A stretch of 64,000 nt of DNA, from assembly GCF_018224885.1 (NCBI RefSeq), contig NZ_JAGTXB010000014.1:62001-126000 (forward strand), written 5' to 3'. The position numbers were made by a program, and so were the translations under genes. The stretch is from Chitinophaga hostae (lineage in GTDB: Bacteria; Bacteroidota; Bacteroidia; Chitinophagales; Chitinophagaceae). Positions 43,353 through 50,856 of the stretch are shown here, one piece after another (within the stretch, counting starts at the first letter, position 1; each line of letters begins with the position of its first letter). The notes under the pieces were generated by a model that had not been told where the DNA came from, made no database searches, and saw nothing but the letters and a program-made list of their open reading frames with translations.

Positions 43353-44582
43353 ATGACTACCGGCACTGTTAATACCAAACGAATTAAAGAGGGGAATGTA
43401 AAAATAGCCACTATCCTGGCTTTTGCCATGATACCGATGTCGGGTTTTGCGACAGACATTTACATTCCTTCATTGCCGGGGATGACCCGCGCACTCGGCA
43501 TTACCGACAGCCAGGCCCAGCTCACCCTGAGCCTGTTCCTGATCAGCTACGGCCTCTCACAGCTTTTCGTTGGCAGTTTGCTCGACAGTTACGGCCGTTA
43601 CCGCATCGCGCTGGTGTCCATGATCACCTTCTGCGCTTCCTGTGTGGTGATTTCCAACACGCAAAGCATTTATCTTATTTATGCCATGCGGATCCTGCAT
43701 GGTATTACCATTGCTGCCATGGTGGTGAGTAAGCGCGCCTTTATTGTTGATTTATATTCGGGAGAAAAATTACGGCACTACCTCAGCATTTTTACGATCA
43801 TCTGGTCTACCGGACCTATTGTAGCACCTTTCATTGGCGGGTACCTGGAAGTGAATTTTGGATGGAGTTCCAACTTCTATTTCCTCGGCGGCTTTGCAGC
43901 TGTTTTGCTGGTGCTGGAGCTTATTTTCAGCGGAGAAACCATCAAGCATACCACGCCTTTCCATCCCGAAAAGATCCTGTCTATTTATACGGGGATGATC
44001 CGTACCGGCAGCTTTACGCTGGGGATCGTGATGCTGGGATTGGCGTATTCCATGGTGATGATCTACAATATGTCGGGTCCGTTTATCATTGAACATCATT
44101 TCAGCCTGTCGCCCGTGATCACGGGCTATTGCTCGCTGATGCTCGGCTTTGCCTGGATGGTAGGTGGTTTCATCGGAAAAGGACTGATCAACAAACCCTT
44201 TATCCGGAAAATGAACATCAATGTACTGCTGCAGCTGATGGCCGCTTTGGTGTTGCTGCTCTCATTTTCGCTGCTGGGGCAGTTGTGGACGATACTGGCA
44301 TTTGCTTTCCTGGTACATGTGGGCGCGGGATTCACCTACAATAATTATTTTACTTTTTGTCTGCAGAAATTTCCGCGGAATGCGGGCATCGCCGGGGGAC
44401 TTACCGGTGGCCTGTGTTACGTGATTGTTTCCATCCTCAGTTCCAGCCTGATCTATTTGTTACCCGCAAAAGACGGGATCAACCTGTCACTAAGTTATCT
44501 ATCGCTGATCCTTGCCAGCGCGGTGGTAATGTACCGGGTGTTCCTGCTTAACGGGAAAGAGCAGGTACATGCAGATGCCTGA
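43353..44582 (+). CDS. MFS multidrug exporter, Bcr/CflA type
   Basis: A 409-residue inner-membrane protein with 12 hydrophobic helices. The start of the first helices (MSGFATDIYIPSLPGM) and the loop GSLLDSYGRYRIAL are characteristic of the Bcr/CflA drug:proton antiporter group. Substrates in known members include bicyclomycin, chloramphenicol and sulfonamides. It is divergent from the DUF2652 gene and followed by a hairpin and a 360-base gap. The actual drug is unknown. Confidence 0.9.
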   Translation: MTTGTVNTKRIKEGNVKIATILAFAMIPMSGFATDIYIPSLPGMTRALGITDSQAQLTLSLFLISYGLSQLFVGSLLDSYGRYRIALVSMITFCASCVVISNTQSIYLIYAMRILHGITIAAMVVSKRAFIVDLYSGEKLRHYLSIFTIIWSTGPIVAPFIGGYLEVNFGWSSNFYFLGGFAAVLLVLELIFSGETIKHTTPFHPEKILSIYTGMIRTGSFTLGIVMLGLAYSMVMIYNMSGPFIIEHHFSLSPVITGYCSLMLGFAWMVGGFIGKGLINKPFIRKMNINVLLQLMAALVLLLSFSLLGQLWTILAFAFLVHVGAGFTYNNYFTFCLQKFPRNAGIAGGLTGGLCYVIVSILSSSLIYLLPAKDGINLSLSYLSLILASAVVMYRVFLLNGKEQVHADA

Positions 44583-44593
44583 TAGGACACCAT

Positions 44594-44610
44594 TTCCGGC
44601 TTCGCCGGAA
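44594..44610 (+). terminator. Short hairpin after the Bcr/CflA-type gene
   Basis: TTCCGGC-TTC-GCCGGAA, a 7-base perfect stem 11 bases after the stop. It lacks a T tract; it is a weak terminator candidate. It lies in the 44583-44942 gap, which otherwise contains the small repeat ORF described next and AT-rich sequence. Confidence 0.45.
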
Positions 44611-44686
44611 TGTCGTAAACAGCCCGGTTATTGTCTTGTTTCACCCTTTCTGTTGATATCAAAACGAATAACTTTGTGAAAGAAAA

Positions 44687-44818
44687 ATGAGAAGGGAATT
44701 TTTATGCGTCAACATTTTTACCGGTAAAATCAAGACTTTCACCGGTAAAACAATGATCCTGACCGGAAAGCTTTTCGATACTATATTTATCAGGTCTATC
44801 TTTGATGCGTATCGTTGA
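44687..44818 (+). CDS. Possible 43-residue ORF with 21-base tandem repeats
   Basis: An ATG-to-TGA frame in the gap between two MFS genes. Residues 11-31 contain three seven-residue repeats beginning FTGK, FTGK and LTGK, encoded by 21-base units around ACCGGTAAA (ttttACCGGTaaaa at 44716-44729 is a perfect palindrome; the next copy is at 44737-44750). A TAACTTTG -7 box at 44669-44676 lies just upstream, too near the ATG for a normal leader. It may be a small gene, or the repeats may be operators for the next transporter. No homologue recognised. Confidence 0.3.
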   Translation: MRREFLCVNIFTGKIKTFTGKTMILTGKLFDTIFIRSIFDAYR

Positions 44819-44942
44819 AATGCCGTCATCGTCGTTTGATATTTTTATGTAATCCGCTGCCAGTGAGGAACACCTGTGACCCGTTAAACGCCCTGCATGT
44901 CATTTGAAGCCAAAATTTTGTACAATTTTCCAAAACAGCAAT

Positions 44943-46223
44943 ATGCATACATCAAGAAAAGCCGCTATCAGCTTCATTTTTGTGACGTTACTGATTGACA
45001 TAATGGGCTGGGGGCTCATTATTCCGGTAATGGCGGATCTTATAGCGCAGTTAAAACACATCCCCGTTAACCAGGCCAGCACCTATGGGGCCTTATTGTT
45101 ATCCGTTTTTGCCAGTACACAATTTTTATTTGCGCCGGTGATCGGTAACCTGAGCGATAAATTCGGTCGCCGCCCGGTATTATTACTTTCCCTGTTTGGT
45201 TTTGGGATAGATTATATTATCCTGGCACTGGCGCCGGCCTACGGCTGGCTGTTCCTGGGCCGCGTTATTGCAGGTGTTACCGGGGCCAGCTTTACCACTG
45301 CTACCGCTTACATCGCCGATGTAAGCACCGATGAAACATCGAGAGCGAAAAATTTCGGACTCATTGGAGCAGCCTTTGGTCTTGGTTTTGTACTCGGTCC
45401 CGCCCTCGGTGCACTACTGGCCAACTGGGGTATCAGGGCGCCGTTCTATGCCGCCGCCACACTTTGTTTGCTGAACTGTTTATATGGCTACTTCTTCCTG
45501 CCGGAATCATTGAGCAAAGAAAACCGCCGCCCGTTTGAATGGAGAAGGGCGAACCCCTTTGGCTCCCTGAAATTCCTGACCAGGCACCCGGAAATCGGCG
45601 GACTTGCATTCAGCTTTTTCCTGATCTACCTGGGCGCGCAGGCCGTTCAGGGCAACTGGAACTTCTTTACCATTTACCGTTTCAACTGGACCGATAAAAT
45701 GGTGGGTATATCTCTCGCCGTAGTAGGCGTACTGGTAGGGGCTGTACAGGCGGGATTGACGAGGGTGATCAATCCAAAAATAGGTAACGAAAAAAGTATC
45801 TACCTGGGATTATCGTTATACACCCTGGGATTGGTACTGTTTGCCTTTGCCACACAAGGATGGATGATGTTTGCTTTCCTGATCCCTTATTGTTTGGGCG
45901 GCATCTGTGGTCCTTCTTTACAATCCGTTATCTCAGGCCATGTACCACCCAACCAGCAGGGCGAATTACAGGGCGCACTCACCAGCCTGATGAGCCTGAC
46001 CACCATCATCGGACCACTCATCATGAACAGCACCTTTGCGTACTTCACCTCCGAAAGCGCGCCTTTCCATTTCCCCGGTGTACACTTCCTGATCGGGGCC
46101 GTGTGTATGTTATTTAGCATCATTATCACCAACAAGGTGCTAAACCGCGAAAAGAAAGAGCGGCCGGAATTGCTGGACGTGATCAAGGGTGGCGAAAGCG
46201 TAGGCAGCTCTGCGATGCATTAA
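44943..46223 (+). CDS. MFS exporter, TCR/Tet type
   Basis: A 426-residue membrane protein with 12 helices. The sequence LLIDIMGWGLIIPVM, the loop GNLSDKFGRRPVLLLSL and GRVIAGVTGASFTTATAYIADV are typical of the tetracycline-efflux (TCR/Tet A-G) group. The ATG at 44943 is preferred; an extension from 44904 adds 13 residues without homology. Chromosomal copies in soil Bacteroidota often export other compounds, so tetracycline resistance should not be assumed. It is followed by a large palindrome separating it from the decarboxylase gene. Confidence 0.9.
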   Translation: MHTSRKAAISFIFVTLLIDIMGWGLIIPVMADLIAQLKHIPVNQASTYGALLLSVFASTQFLFAPVIGNLSDKFGRRPVLLLSLFGFGIDYIILALAPAYGWLFLGRVIAGVTGASFTTATAYIADVSTDETSRAKNFGLIGAAFGLGFVLGPALGALLANWGIRAPFYAAATLCLLNCLYGYFFLPESLSKENRRPFEWRRANPFGSLKFLTRHPEIGGLAFSFFLIYLGAQAVQGNWNFFTIYRFNWTDKMVGISLAVVGVLVGAVQAGLTRVINPKIGNEKSIYLGLSLYTLGLVLFAFATQGWMMFAFLIPYCLGGICGPSLQSVISGHVPPNQQGELQGALTSLMSLTTIIGPLIMNSTFAYFTSESAPFHFPGVHFLIGAVCMLFSIIITNKVLNREKKERPELLDVIKGGESVGSSAMH

Positions 46224-46246
46224 TTTTTTCCTTGCGCGGATTTTTT

Positions 46247-46429
46247 TCTTGCCCAGGATTAACGGTGATTATGATGATTCCAAGGATTTTTTCTTTTTTG
46301 ATTTTAAAAGATTCGGGAAGATCTGAGCGAATTTATCCGCTTAGATCTTCCCGAATCTTTTAAAATCAAATTATAATCACCCAAAAAAAATCCTAAAAAT
46401 CATTGAAATCAGTTTAATCCTGGGCAAGA
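46247..46429. repeat. Large imperfect palindrome (about 183 bases) between convergent genes
   Basis: The outer arms (46247-46262 and 46414-46429) are perfect 16-base complements. The inner arms (46300-46329 and 46338-46367) pair over 30 bases with one mismatch, around an 8-base loop. The segments in between also pair partly (GGATTTTTT and TGATTAT stretches). The element fills nearly all of the gap between the TCR/Tet-type exporter and the decarboxylase gene. It could form a very long hairpin or cruciform. No open reading frame lies within it. Confidence 0.85.
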
Positions 46430-46438
46430 AAAAAACAA

Positions 46439-47275
46439 TTATCGTTTTCCGCGTTCCACGCTTTTGATATCCTCTGCCCTGTCTTTCTTAAAATCAAAAT
46501 GATTAAATGCCGGATTGGAAGGCACCTGTACGGTATAACTGTCCAACGCAGCTATTTCTATTACGATATCGCTGGTAATGAGATCCACGATATGTCCGCC
46601 CGCAGTTTTCTGATCCGATAAATAATGGAAGTGATAGCCGGAGATGTTGGTATTATCCATATAAGCCGGCAGGCGATAGCCGATCAGATCACCACTGTCG
46701 TCGTTAAACTGGAAGAAGCGTTGCCGGTCCAGCATCCCTGCCAGTTGCGGATAAGGCTGTTCGCTTACGGGAGGGAAGGCCCTGGTTTTCAGATACCGGA
46801 ATTTACCTTTTATATGAATAGCATACATACCGTTTATATTAGGCAGGAGGCTGTCGAGCAGATGATAAAAAGTGGTTTTGTCCATTTGCTGCTGCACATG
46901 GATGGTGGTACCTGCCTTGAAAAAATTTACCATAGCAAAAGGAATGCGCTGGGTATGATCATGTACCTCAAATGTTTTCCCGGTATATTGGGTCTGGTAA
47001 ATTTTTCCATCCAGCACCAGTAACTCGCCATCGAGTTTATCCGGGGCGCCCAAACCAAAATCCCCTTTTGTTTTCAGGGAATCAACCGGGTAGAAGCCGT
47101 CGTAAAGCCCACCCATTAACCCGCTGGCTACGCCTGCGGTAAAAAGATGGTGGTAGTCGTGGTGTGCTTTGCGTGCCTGTGCATTGGCTAATGTTGGCAG
47201 TGCCAGCAAAACGGCCATGAAGGCGCGCGCAGGAAACATATTACGTTTGCGCAGAAGAGAATTAAGCATTTCCAT
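46439..47275 (-). CDS. Exported alpha-acetolactate decarboxylase
   Basis: A 278-residue protein whose mature part matches alpha-acetolactate decarboxylase: HHLFTAGVASGLMGGLYDG near the start, and the zinc site SGYHFHYLSDQKTAGGH with His-x-His and a third His 11 residues on, the same spacing as in the characterised Brevibacillus enzyme. The enzyme converts acetolactate to acetoin. A signal peptide is present (AFMAVLLALPTLANAQA), so it works outside the cytoplasm, as also known for the Brevibacillus enzyme. Start options are ATG 47275 or 47239. No acetolactate synthase gene is near, so it may act on overflow acetolactate. Confidence 0.9.
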   Translation of the reverse strand: MEMLNSLLRKRNMFPARAFMAVLLALPTLANAQARKAHHDYHHLFTAGVASGLMGGLYDGFYPVDSLKTKGDFGLGAPDKLDGELLVLDGKIYQTQYTGKTFEVHDHTQRIPFAMVNFFKAGTTIHVQQQMDKTTFYHLLDSLLPNINGMYAIHIKGKFRYLKTRAFPPVSEQPYPQLAGMLDRQRFFQFNDDSGDLIGYRLPAYMDNTNISGYHFHYLSDQKTAGGHIVDLITSDIVIEIAALDSYTVQVPSNPAFNHFDFKKDRAEDIKSVERGKR

Positions 47276-47392
47276 AGGGGCTTAAAATGAGCCCGCAAGT
47301 TAGCCGTTTCTAAATTAGAATGAAAATATCTGTTGAAATTTCGTTACTTGAGGAATGAATTCAACTGCATCTATATAAACTAACATAAACCT

Positions 47393-48646
47393 ATGCTGAA
47401 AGATATTTCAGTTCATCCAAAAGAAGTAACCGTTCAACGACCCTTGCACATCCGTGTTTTAACCAATCTTACCTTCTGGGTGCTTATTGCGATCATTACC
47501 GCTGTACTGCTGGGCAGCTGGGCGCCTGCAACCGCGGTGAAAATGGAGATCATTGGCAAAACCTTTATCGATATCATCAAATTGTTTATTGCGCCGATTA
47601 TTTTTCTGACTATCGTACTGGGCATCGCCGGTATGGACGATCTGAAAAAAGTGGGCCGGATAGGAGTGAAGTCGCTGCTTTATTTTGAGATTGTGTCAAC
47701 TGTTTCGCTGGCCGCCGGCGTGCTGATGGCTTTACTGATACAGCCGGGAAAGATCGATAAGTCGACATTACAGATTCAAAATGCTTCCAAATATACCTCC
47801 GGGGCGGCGAAGGACTTTAACTGGCTGGAGTTTTTTATGAACAACTTCACCTTGCAGGTGTTGCTGGCCGCGGTGGTGATCGGTATCCTGCTGAATTATT
47901 CGCGGCATCGTCAAAAGCTCATCGCAGTATTAGGCCGCTTATCAAAACTGGTATTCACCGCCCTGAAATACGTGATGTACCTGGCGCCGCTGGGGGCGTT
48001 TGGCGGAATGGCCTATACTGTGGGTAAATTTGGTTTACACACACTGGTGCCGCTGGCCAAGCTGATGGGCTCCGTATACCTCGCGATGGCCATATTTGTA
48101 TTCCTGGTACTGGGTGCTATTATGCGTTACTATAAAATGAGCATCTGGAAGTTCCTGCAGTATATCAAAGAAGAGCTGCTGCTGGTGCTGGGTACCTCCT
48201 CATCGGAATCAGCGCTGCCATCTATCATGCAGAAGCTGGAGAAGATGGGTTGCAGCAAATCAGTGGTAGGGTTGGTGGTGCCTACCGGTTATTCTTTTAA
48301 CCTTGATGGTACTTCTATTTATTTATCGATGGCAGTGATCTTCATTGCACAACTATACGATGTACACCTGAGTATAGGCGAACTGCTCAGCATTATCGGG
48401 ATATTGATGATCACCTCGAAAGGGGCGGCGGGCGTAACGGGCAGCGGATTTATTGTGTTGGCATCTACCTTAACAGCATTACACCGGATACCGGTGGAGG
48501 GCCTGGCTTTCCTGCTGGGTGTCGATAAATTTATGAGCGAGGCCAGGGCCATCACCAATATTATTGGCAATGGCGTGGCCACTATCGTCATTGCAAAAAG
48601 CGAAAAGGAGTTTCATCCGGAAGCTGTGCCGACGGATGCAGCATAG
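47393..48646 (+). CDS. Dicarboxylate/amino acid:cation symporter (DAACS family)
   Basis: A 417-residue inner-membrane protein with the GltP/DctA layout: eight helices and two re-entrant loops. TSSSESALPSIMQKL is the serine-rich hairpin HP1 and SFNLDGTSIY holds the conserved NLDGT/NMDGT substrate and cation site; the second hairpin (GAAGVTGSGFIVLASTL) is also present. Family members import glutamate, aspartate, succinate, fumarate or malate with sodium or protons. It is divergent from the decarboxylase gene and converges to within two bases of exonuclease III. Confidence 0.93.
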   Translation: MLKDISVHPKEVTVQRPLHIRVLTNLTFWVLIAIITAVLLGSWAPATAVKMEIIGKTFIDIIKLFIAPIIFLTIVLGIAGMDDLKKVGRIGVKSLLYFEIVSTVSLAAGVLMALLIQPGKIDKSTLQIQNASKYTSGAAKDFNWLEFFMNNFTLQVLLAAVVIGILLNYSRHRQKLIAVLGRLSKLVFTALKYVMYLAPLGAFGGMAYTVGKFGLHTLVPLAKLMGSVYLAMAIFVFLVLGAIMRYYKMSIWKFLQYIKEELLLVLGTSSSESALPSIMQKLEKMGCSKSVVGLVVPTGYSFNLDGTSIYLSMAVIFIAQLYDVHLSIGELLSIIGILMITSKGAAGVTGSGFIVLASTLTALHRIPVEGLAFLLGVDKFMSEARAITNIIGNGVATIVIAKSEKEFHPEAVPTDAA

Positions 48647-48648
48647 CA

Positions 48649-49428
48649 TTATTTAGCATTCGCCAGCTCAATCCACACAGGTGCATGATCACTGGATTTT
48701 TCCCATCCGCGCACATGCCGGTCTACGCCGGCGGCGCGCAAACGCCCTGATACAGCCGCGTTCAGCAGGAAATGATCGATGCGTAAACCGGCATCACGCC
48801 CATAGGCGTCCCGGAAATAATCCCAGAAGGTATAGATCTTATCTTCCGGATGCAGCTTGCGGATGGCGTCGGTCCAGCCCTGTGCCACCAGCTGATGAAA
48901 GGCTTCCCTTACTTCCGGGCGAAACAGCGCATCATCTACCCAGCGCTCCGGTTTGTATACATCAAATCCCGTAGGAATCACGTTATAATCGCCGGTTAAC
49001 ACTACCGGCATATCCTGGTTCACCAGGGTTTGGGCATGCGCGGCAAAACGTTTAATCCAGTTGAGTTTGTAGTCCAGTTTAGGACCGGGAGCAGGATTAC
49101 CATTGGGCAGGTACAAACAACCCACCACCAATTTGTCTACTTCCGCCTCAATATAACGGCTGTGCAGATCTTCCGGATCACCGGGCAGCACCCTTCTTAC
49201 TTCCTTCATCTGCCCGCTGCGCGACAGGATGGCTACGCCATTCCAGCTTTTTTGCCCGTGCCAGATAGCATGGTAACCGATATCCCGGATGGCTTGTTCG
49301 GGAAATTTTTCCTGCGGTGCTTTCAGCTCCTGCAGACAAACAACATCAGGAGTGGTTTCCTCCAGCCAGCGGAGTAATACGGGAAGACGACCATTTACGC
49401 CGTTTACATTATAGGTAGCTATTTTCAT
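48649..49428 (-). CDS. xth: Exodeoxyribonuclease III
   Basis: A 259-residue AP endonuclease/3'-5' exonuclease of the xth (ExoA/ExoIII) type. All key motifs are visible: MKIATYNVNGVNGRL (Asn7), CLQELK (Glu34 metal site), LTGDYNVIP (Asp/Asn pair), GLRIDHFLL, and KSSDHAPVW with the catalytic Asp-His at the end. The length matches the family. It repairs abasic sites in base-excision repair. It is monocistronic and convergent with the DAACS gene. Confidence 0.95.
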   Translation of the reverse strand: MKIATYNVNGVNGRLPVLLRWLEETTPDVVCLQELKAPQEKFPEQAIRDIGYHAIWHGQKSWNGVAILSRSGQMKEVRRVLPGDPEDLHSRYIEAEVDKLVVGCLYLPNGNPAPGPKLDYKLNWIKRFAAHAQTLVNQDMPVVLTGDYNVIPTGFDVYKPERWVDDALFRPEVREAFHQLVAQGWTDAIRKLHPEDKIYTFWDYFRDAYGRDAGLRIDHFLLNAAVSGRLRAAGVDRHVRGWEKSSDHAPVWIELANAK

Positions 49429-49670
49429 GACATGGATCTTTTTATCTGATCAGTAAATGATAATCGGGCTCGTTAAATATAGGAAGTATTTACACACAAC
49501 GGCGCGGTTTATTTCTTTCTGCGGCCAGTCGCCATTCCGGTTGCAGGGGTGCAAAAAGTACCGTTTCATTTTTCGTAAAACCTTGCAAATTGTTTATTTT
49601 CAGGAATATGTTTTGGAAGAAGTGTACCGGGGCAATACTCGGGAAACACGAATCATCAGCACTTAATTGT

Positions 49671-50270
49671 ATGAAAATGATCTTTAGCAAAGTATTACCG
49701 GTATCAGCGCTTGTTTTGCTGCTGACCTTTTCTGTCAATGCGTTTGGACAGGCGGACAATGCCATGGTCACCGATGTAACGGTAAATATGCTGACCTGGG
49801 TAAAACACCTGAATAATGACGTGGATAAGTACTTTAACCGTGAAAAAGCAGATGACCTGAAGCAGCAGCTGGAATTTTTTAAGCAAGACTTGAAAAATTA
49901 TATGAAAACGCGGAAAGCCCTGTCGGATAGCCTTTTCCGGAATAATATTGCTCCCGGCAAAAAAGATGAGACCAACCTGGAAATCCTTAAAATAAAAATG
50001 AGCGCCGTAATGGAACGGGCCAGGGGTGTGTCTGACCTGGTAGGAGAAGAATTACAGAAGGAAGGAGACAACCTCAACAACCAGCTGTATAAAGTGTTGT
50101 ATGAAGACCAGGGCCGCTACCTATCTTACCTGGAAGCATTTTTAGCGGGCATCGATGTTACCAAAAAAGAACTGGCGGTGGATGGAAGCGTATGTTATAC
50201 CAGGCTGGAAGAATGTACTACTCTTATTACCACCTTGGAAGGTAAGATCGACAGGAAGATGAAAAAGTAA
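49671..50270 (+). CDS. Secreted helical protein, unknown function
   Basis: A 199-residue protein with signal peptide (VLPVSALVLLLTFSVNAFGQ). The mature part is almost wholly helical and charged (KYFNREKADDLKQQLEFFKQ; NLEILKIKMSAVMERARG), possibly coiled-coil. Two Cys near the end (VCYTRLEECTTL) could form a disulfide. The start at ATG 49671 is chosen because the earlier frame lacks a signal. It is followed within 21 bases by a DinB gene on the same strand, but no functional link is known. Confidence 0.75.
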   Translation: MKMIFSKVLPVSALVLLLTFSVNAFGQADNAMVTDVTVNMLTWVKHLNNDVDKYFNREKADDLKQQLEFFKQDLKNYMKTRKALSDSLFRNNIAPGKKDETNLEILKIKMSAVMERARGVSDLVGEELQKEGDNLNNQLYKVLYEDQGRYLSYLEAFLAGIDVTKKELAVDGSVCYTRLEECTTLITTLEGKIDRKMKK

Positions 50271-50291
50271 GTGTTTTGAAATTCGACCCAT

Positions 50292-50837
50292 ATGAATAAC
50301 TATCTGCAACAGGGCCTCTGGAGCCAATTCGGCGCAGTGATAGACATGTTCAGGAACACCCTCGTACTTTGTCCGGAAGAGACCTGGCATACCAACAAAA
50401 AGTTTTTCTATACGAGTTATCATTGCCTGGTATTCCTGGATTATTACCTGACCATTCCACCCATTAACTATGTTGCGCCATTGTCTTATACCATTGCTGC
50501 TTCCGCTGATGAAATAGATGAGGCGGCCCTGGACGACATTGTGCCGGACCGGATGTACAGTAAAGGAGAGATGCTGCACTGGCTTCAATTGGCCCGTGAA
50601 AAGTGCAGGCATTTAATGGCCGGTTTGACGGAAGAACAATTGCAAGGCCCATGGAGGCCTGTGTCTGTTGGCGCGGATGAACTGGTATCCGGGCAGGTGT
50701 TGGATTATTCTGTATTGGAAATATTGCTGTTCAATATGCGGCATGTGCAGCATCATACGGCGCAACTGAACCTGCTTTTGCGGCAGGAAGTGAATAATGC
50801 GGCGGAATGGGTTTCAGCGGCTGAAGACAGCCTGTGA
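50292..50837 (+). CDS. DinB-like four-helix protein
   Basis: A 181-residue cytoplasmic protein of the DinB/YfiT-like four-helix bundle superfamily. WHTNKKFFYTSYHCLVFLDYYLT contains the first metal-site His, and the final helix MRHVQHHTAQLNLLLRQ holds the conserved HxxxH-like pair. Members bind divalent metals and some are thiol transferases using bacillithiol; the role of this one is unknown. It is close behind the helical secreted protein gene and converges with the GH36 gene. Confidence 0.85.
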   Translation: MNNYLQQGLWSQFGAVIDMFRNTLVLCPEETWHTNKKFFYTSYHCLVFLDYYLTIPPINYVAPLSYTIAASADEIDEAALDDIVPDRMYSKGEMLHWLQLAREKCRHLMAGLTEEQLQGPWRPVSVGADELVSGQVLDYSVLEILLFNMRHVQHHTAQLNLLLRQEVNNAAEWVSAAEDSL

Positions 50838-50856
50838 AACCCACGCCGCCGGGCTA

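Noticed and set aside
49590..49670. N-terminal extension of the helical secreted protein
   Set aside because: The extension lacks homology and would bury the clear signal peptide that begins at 49671.
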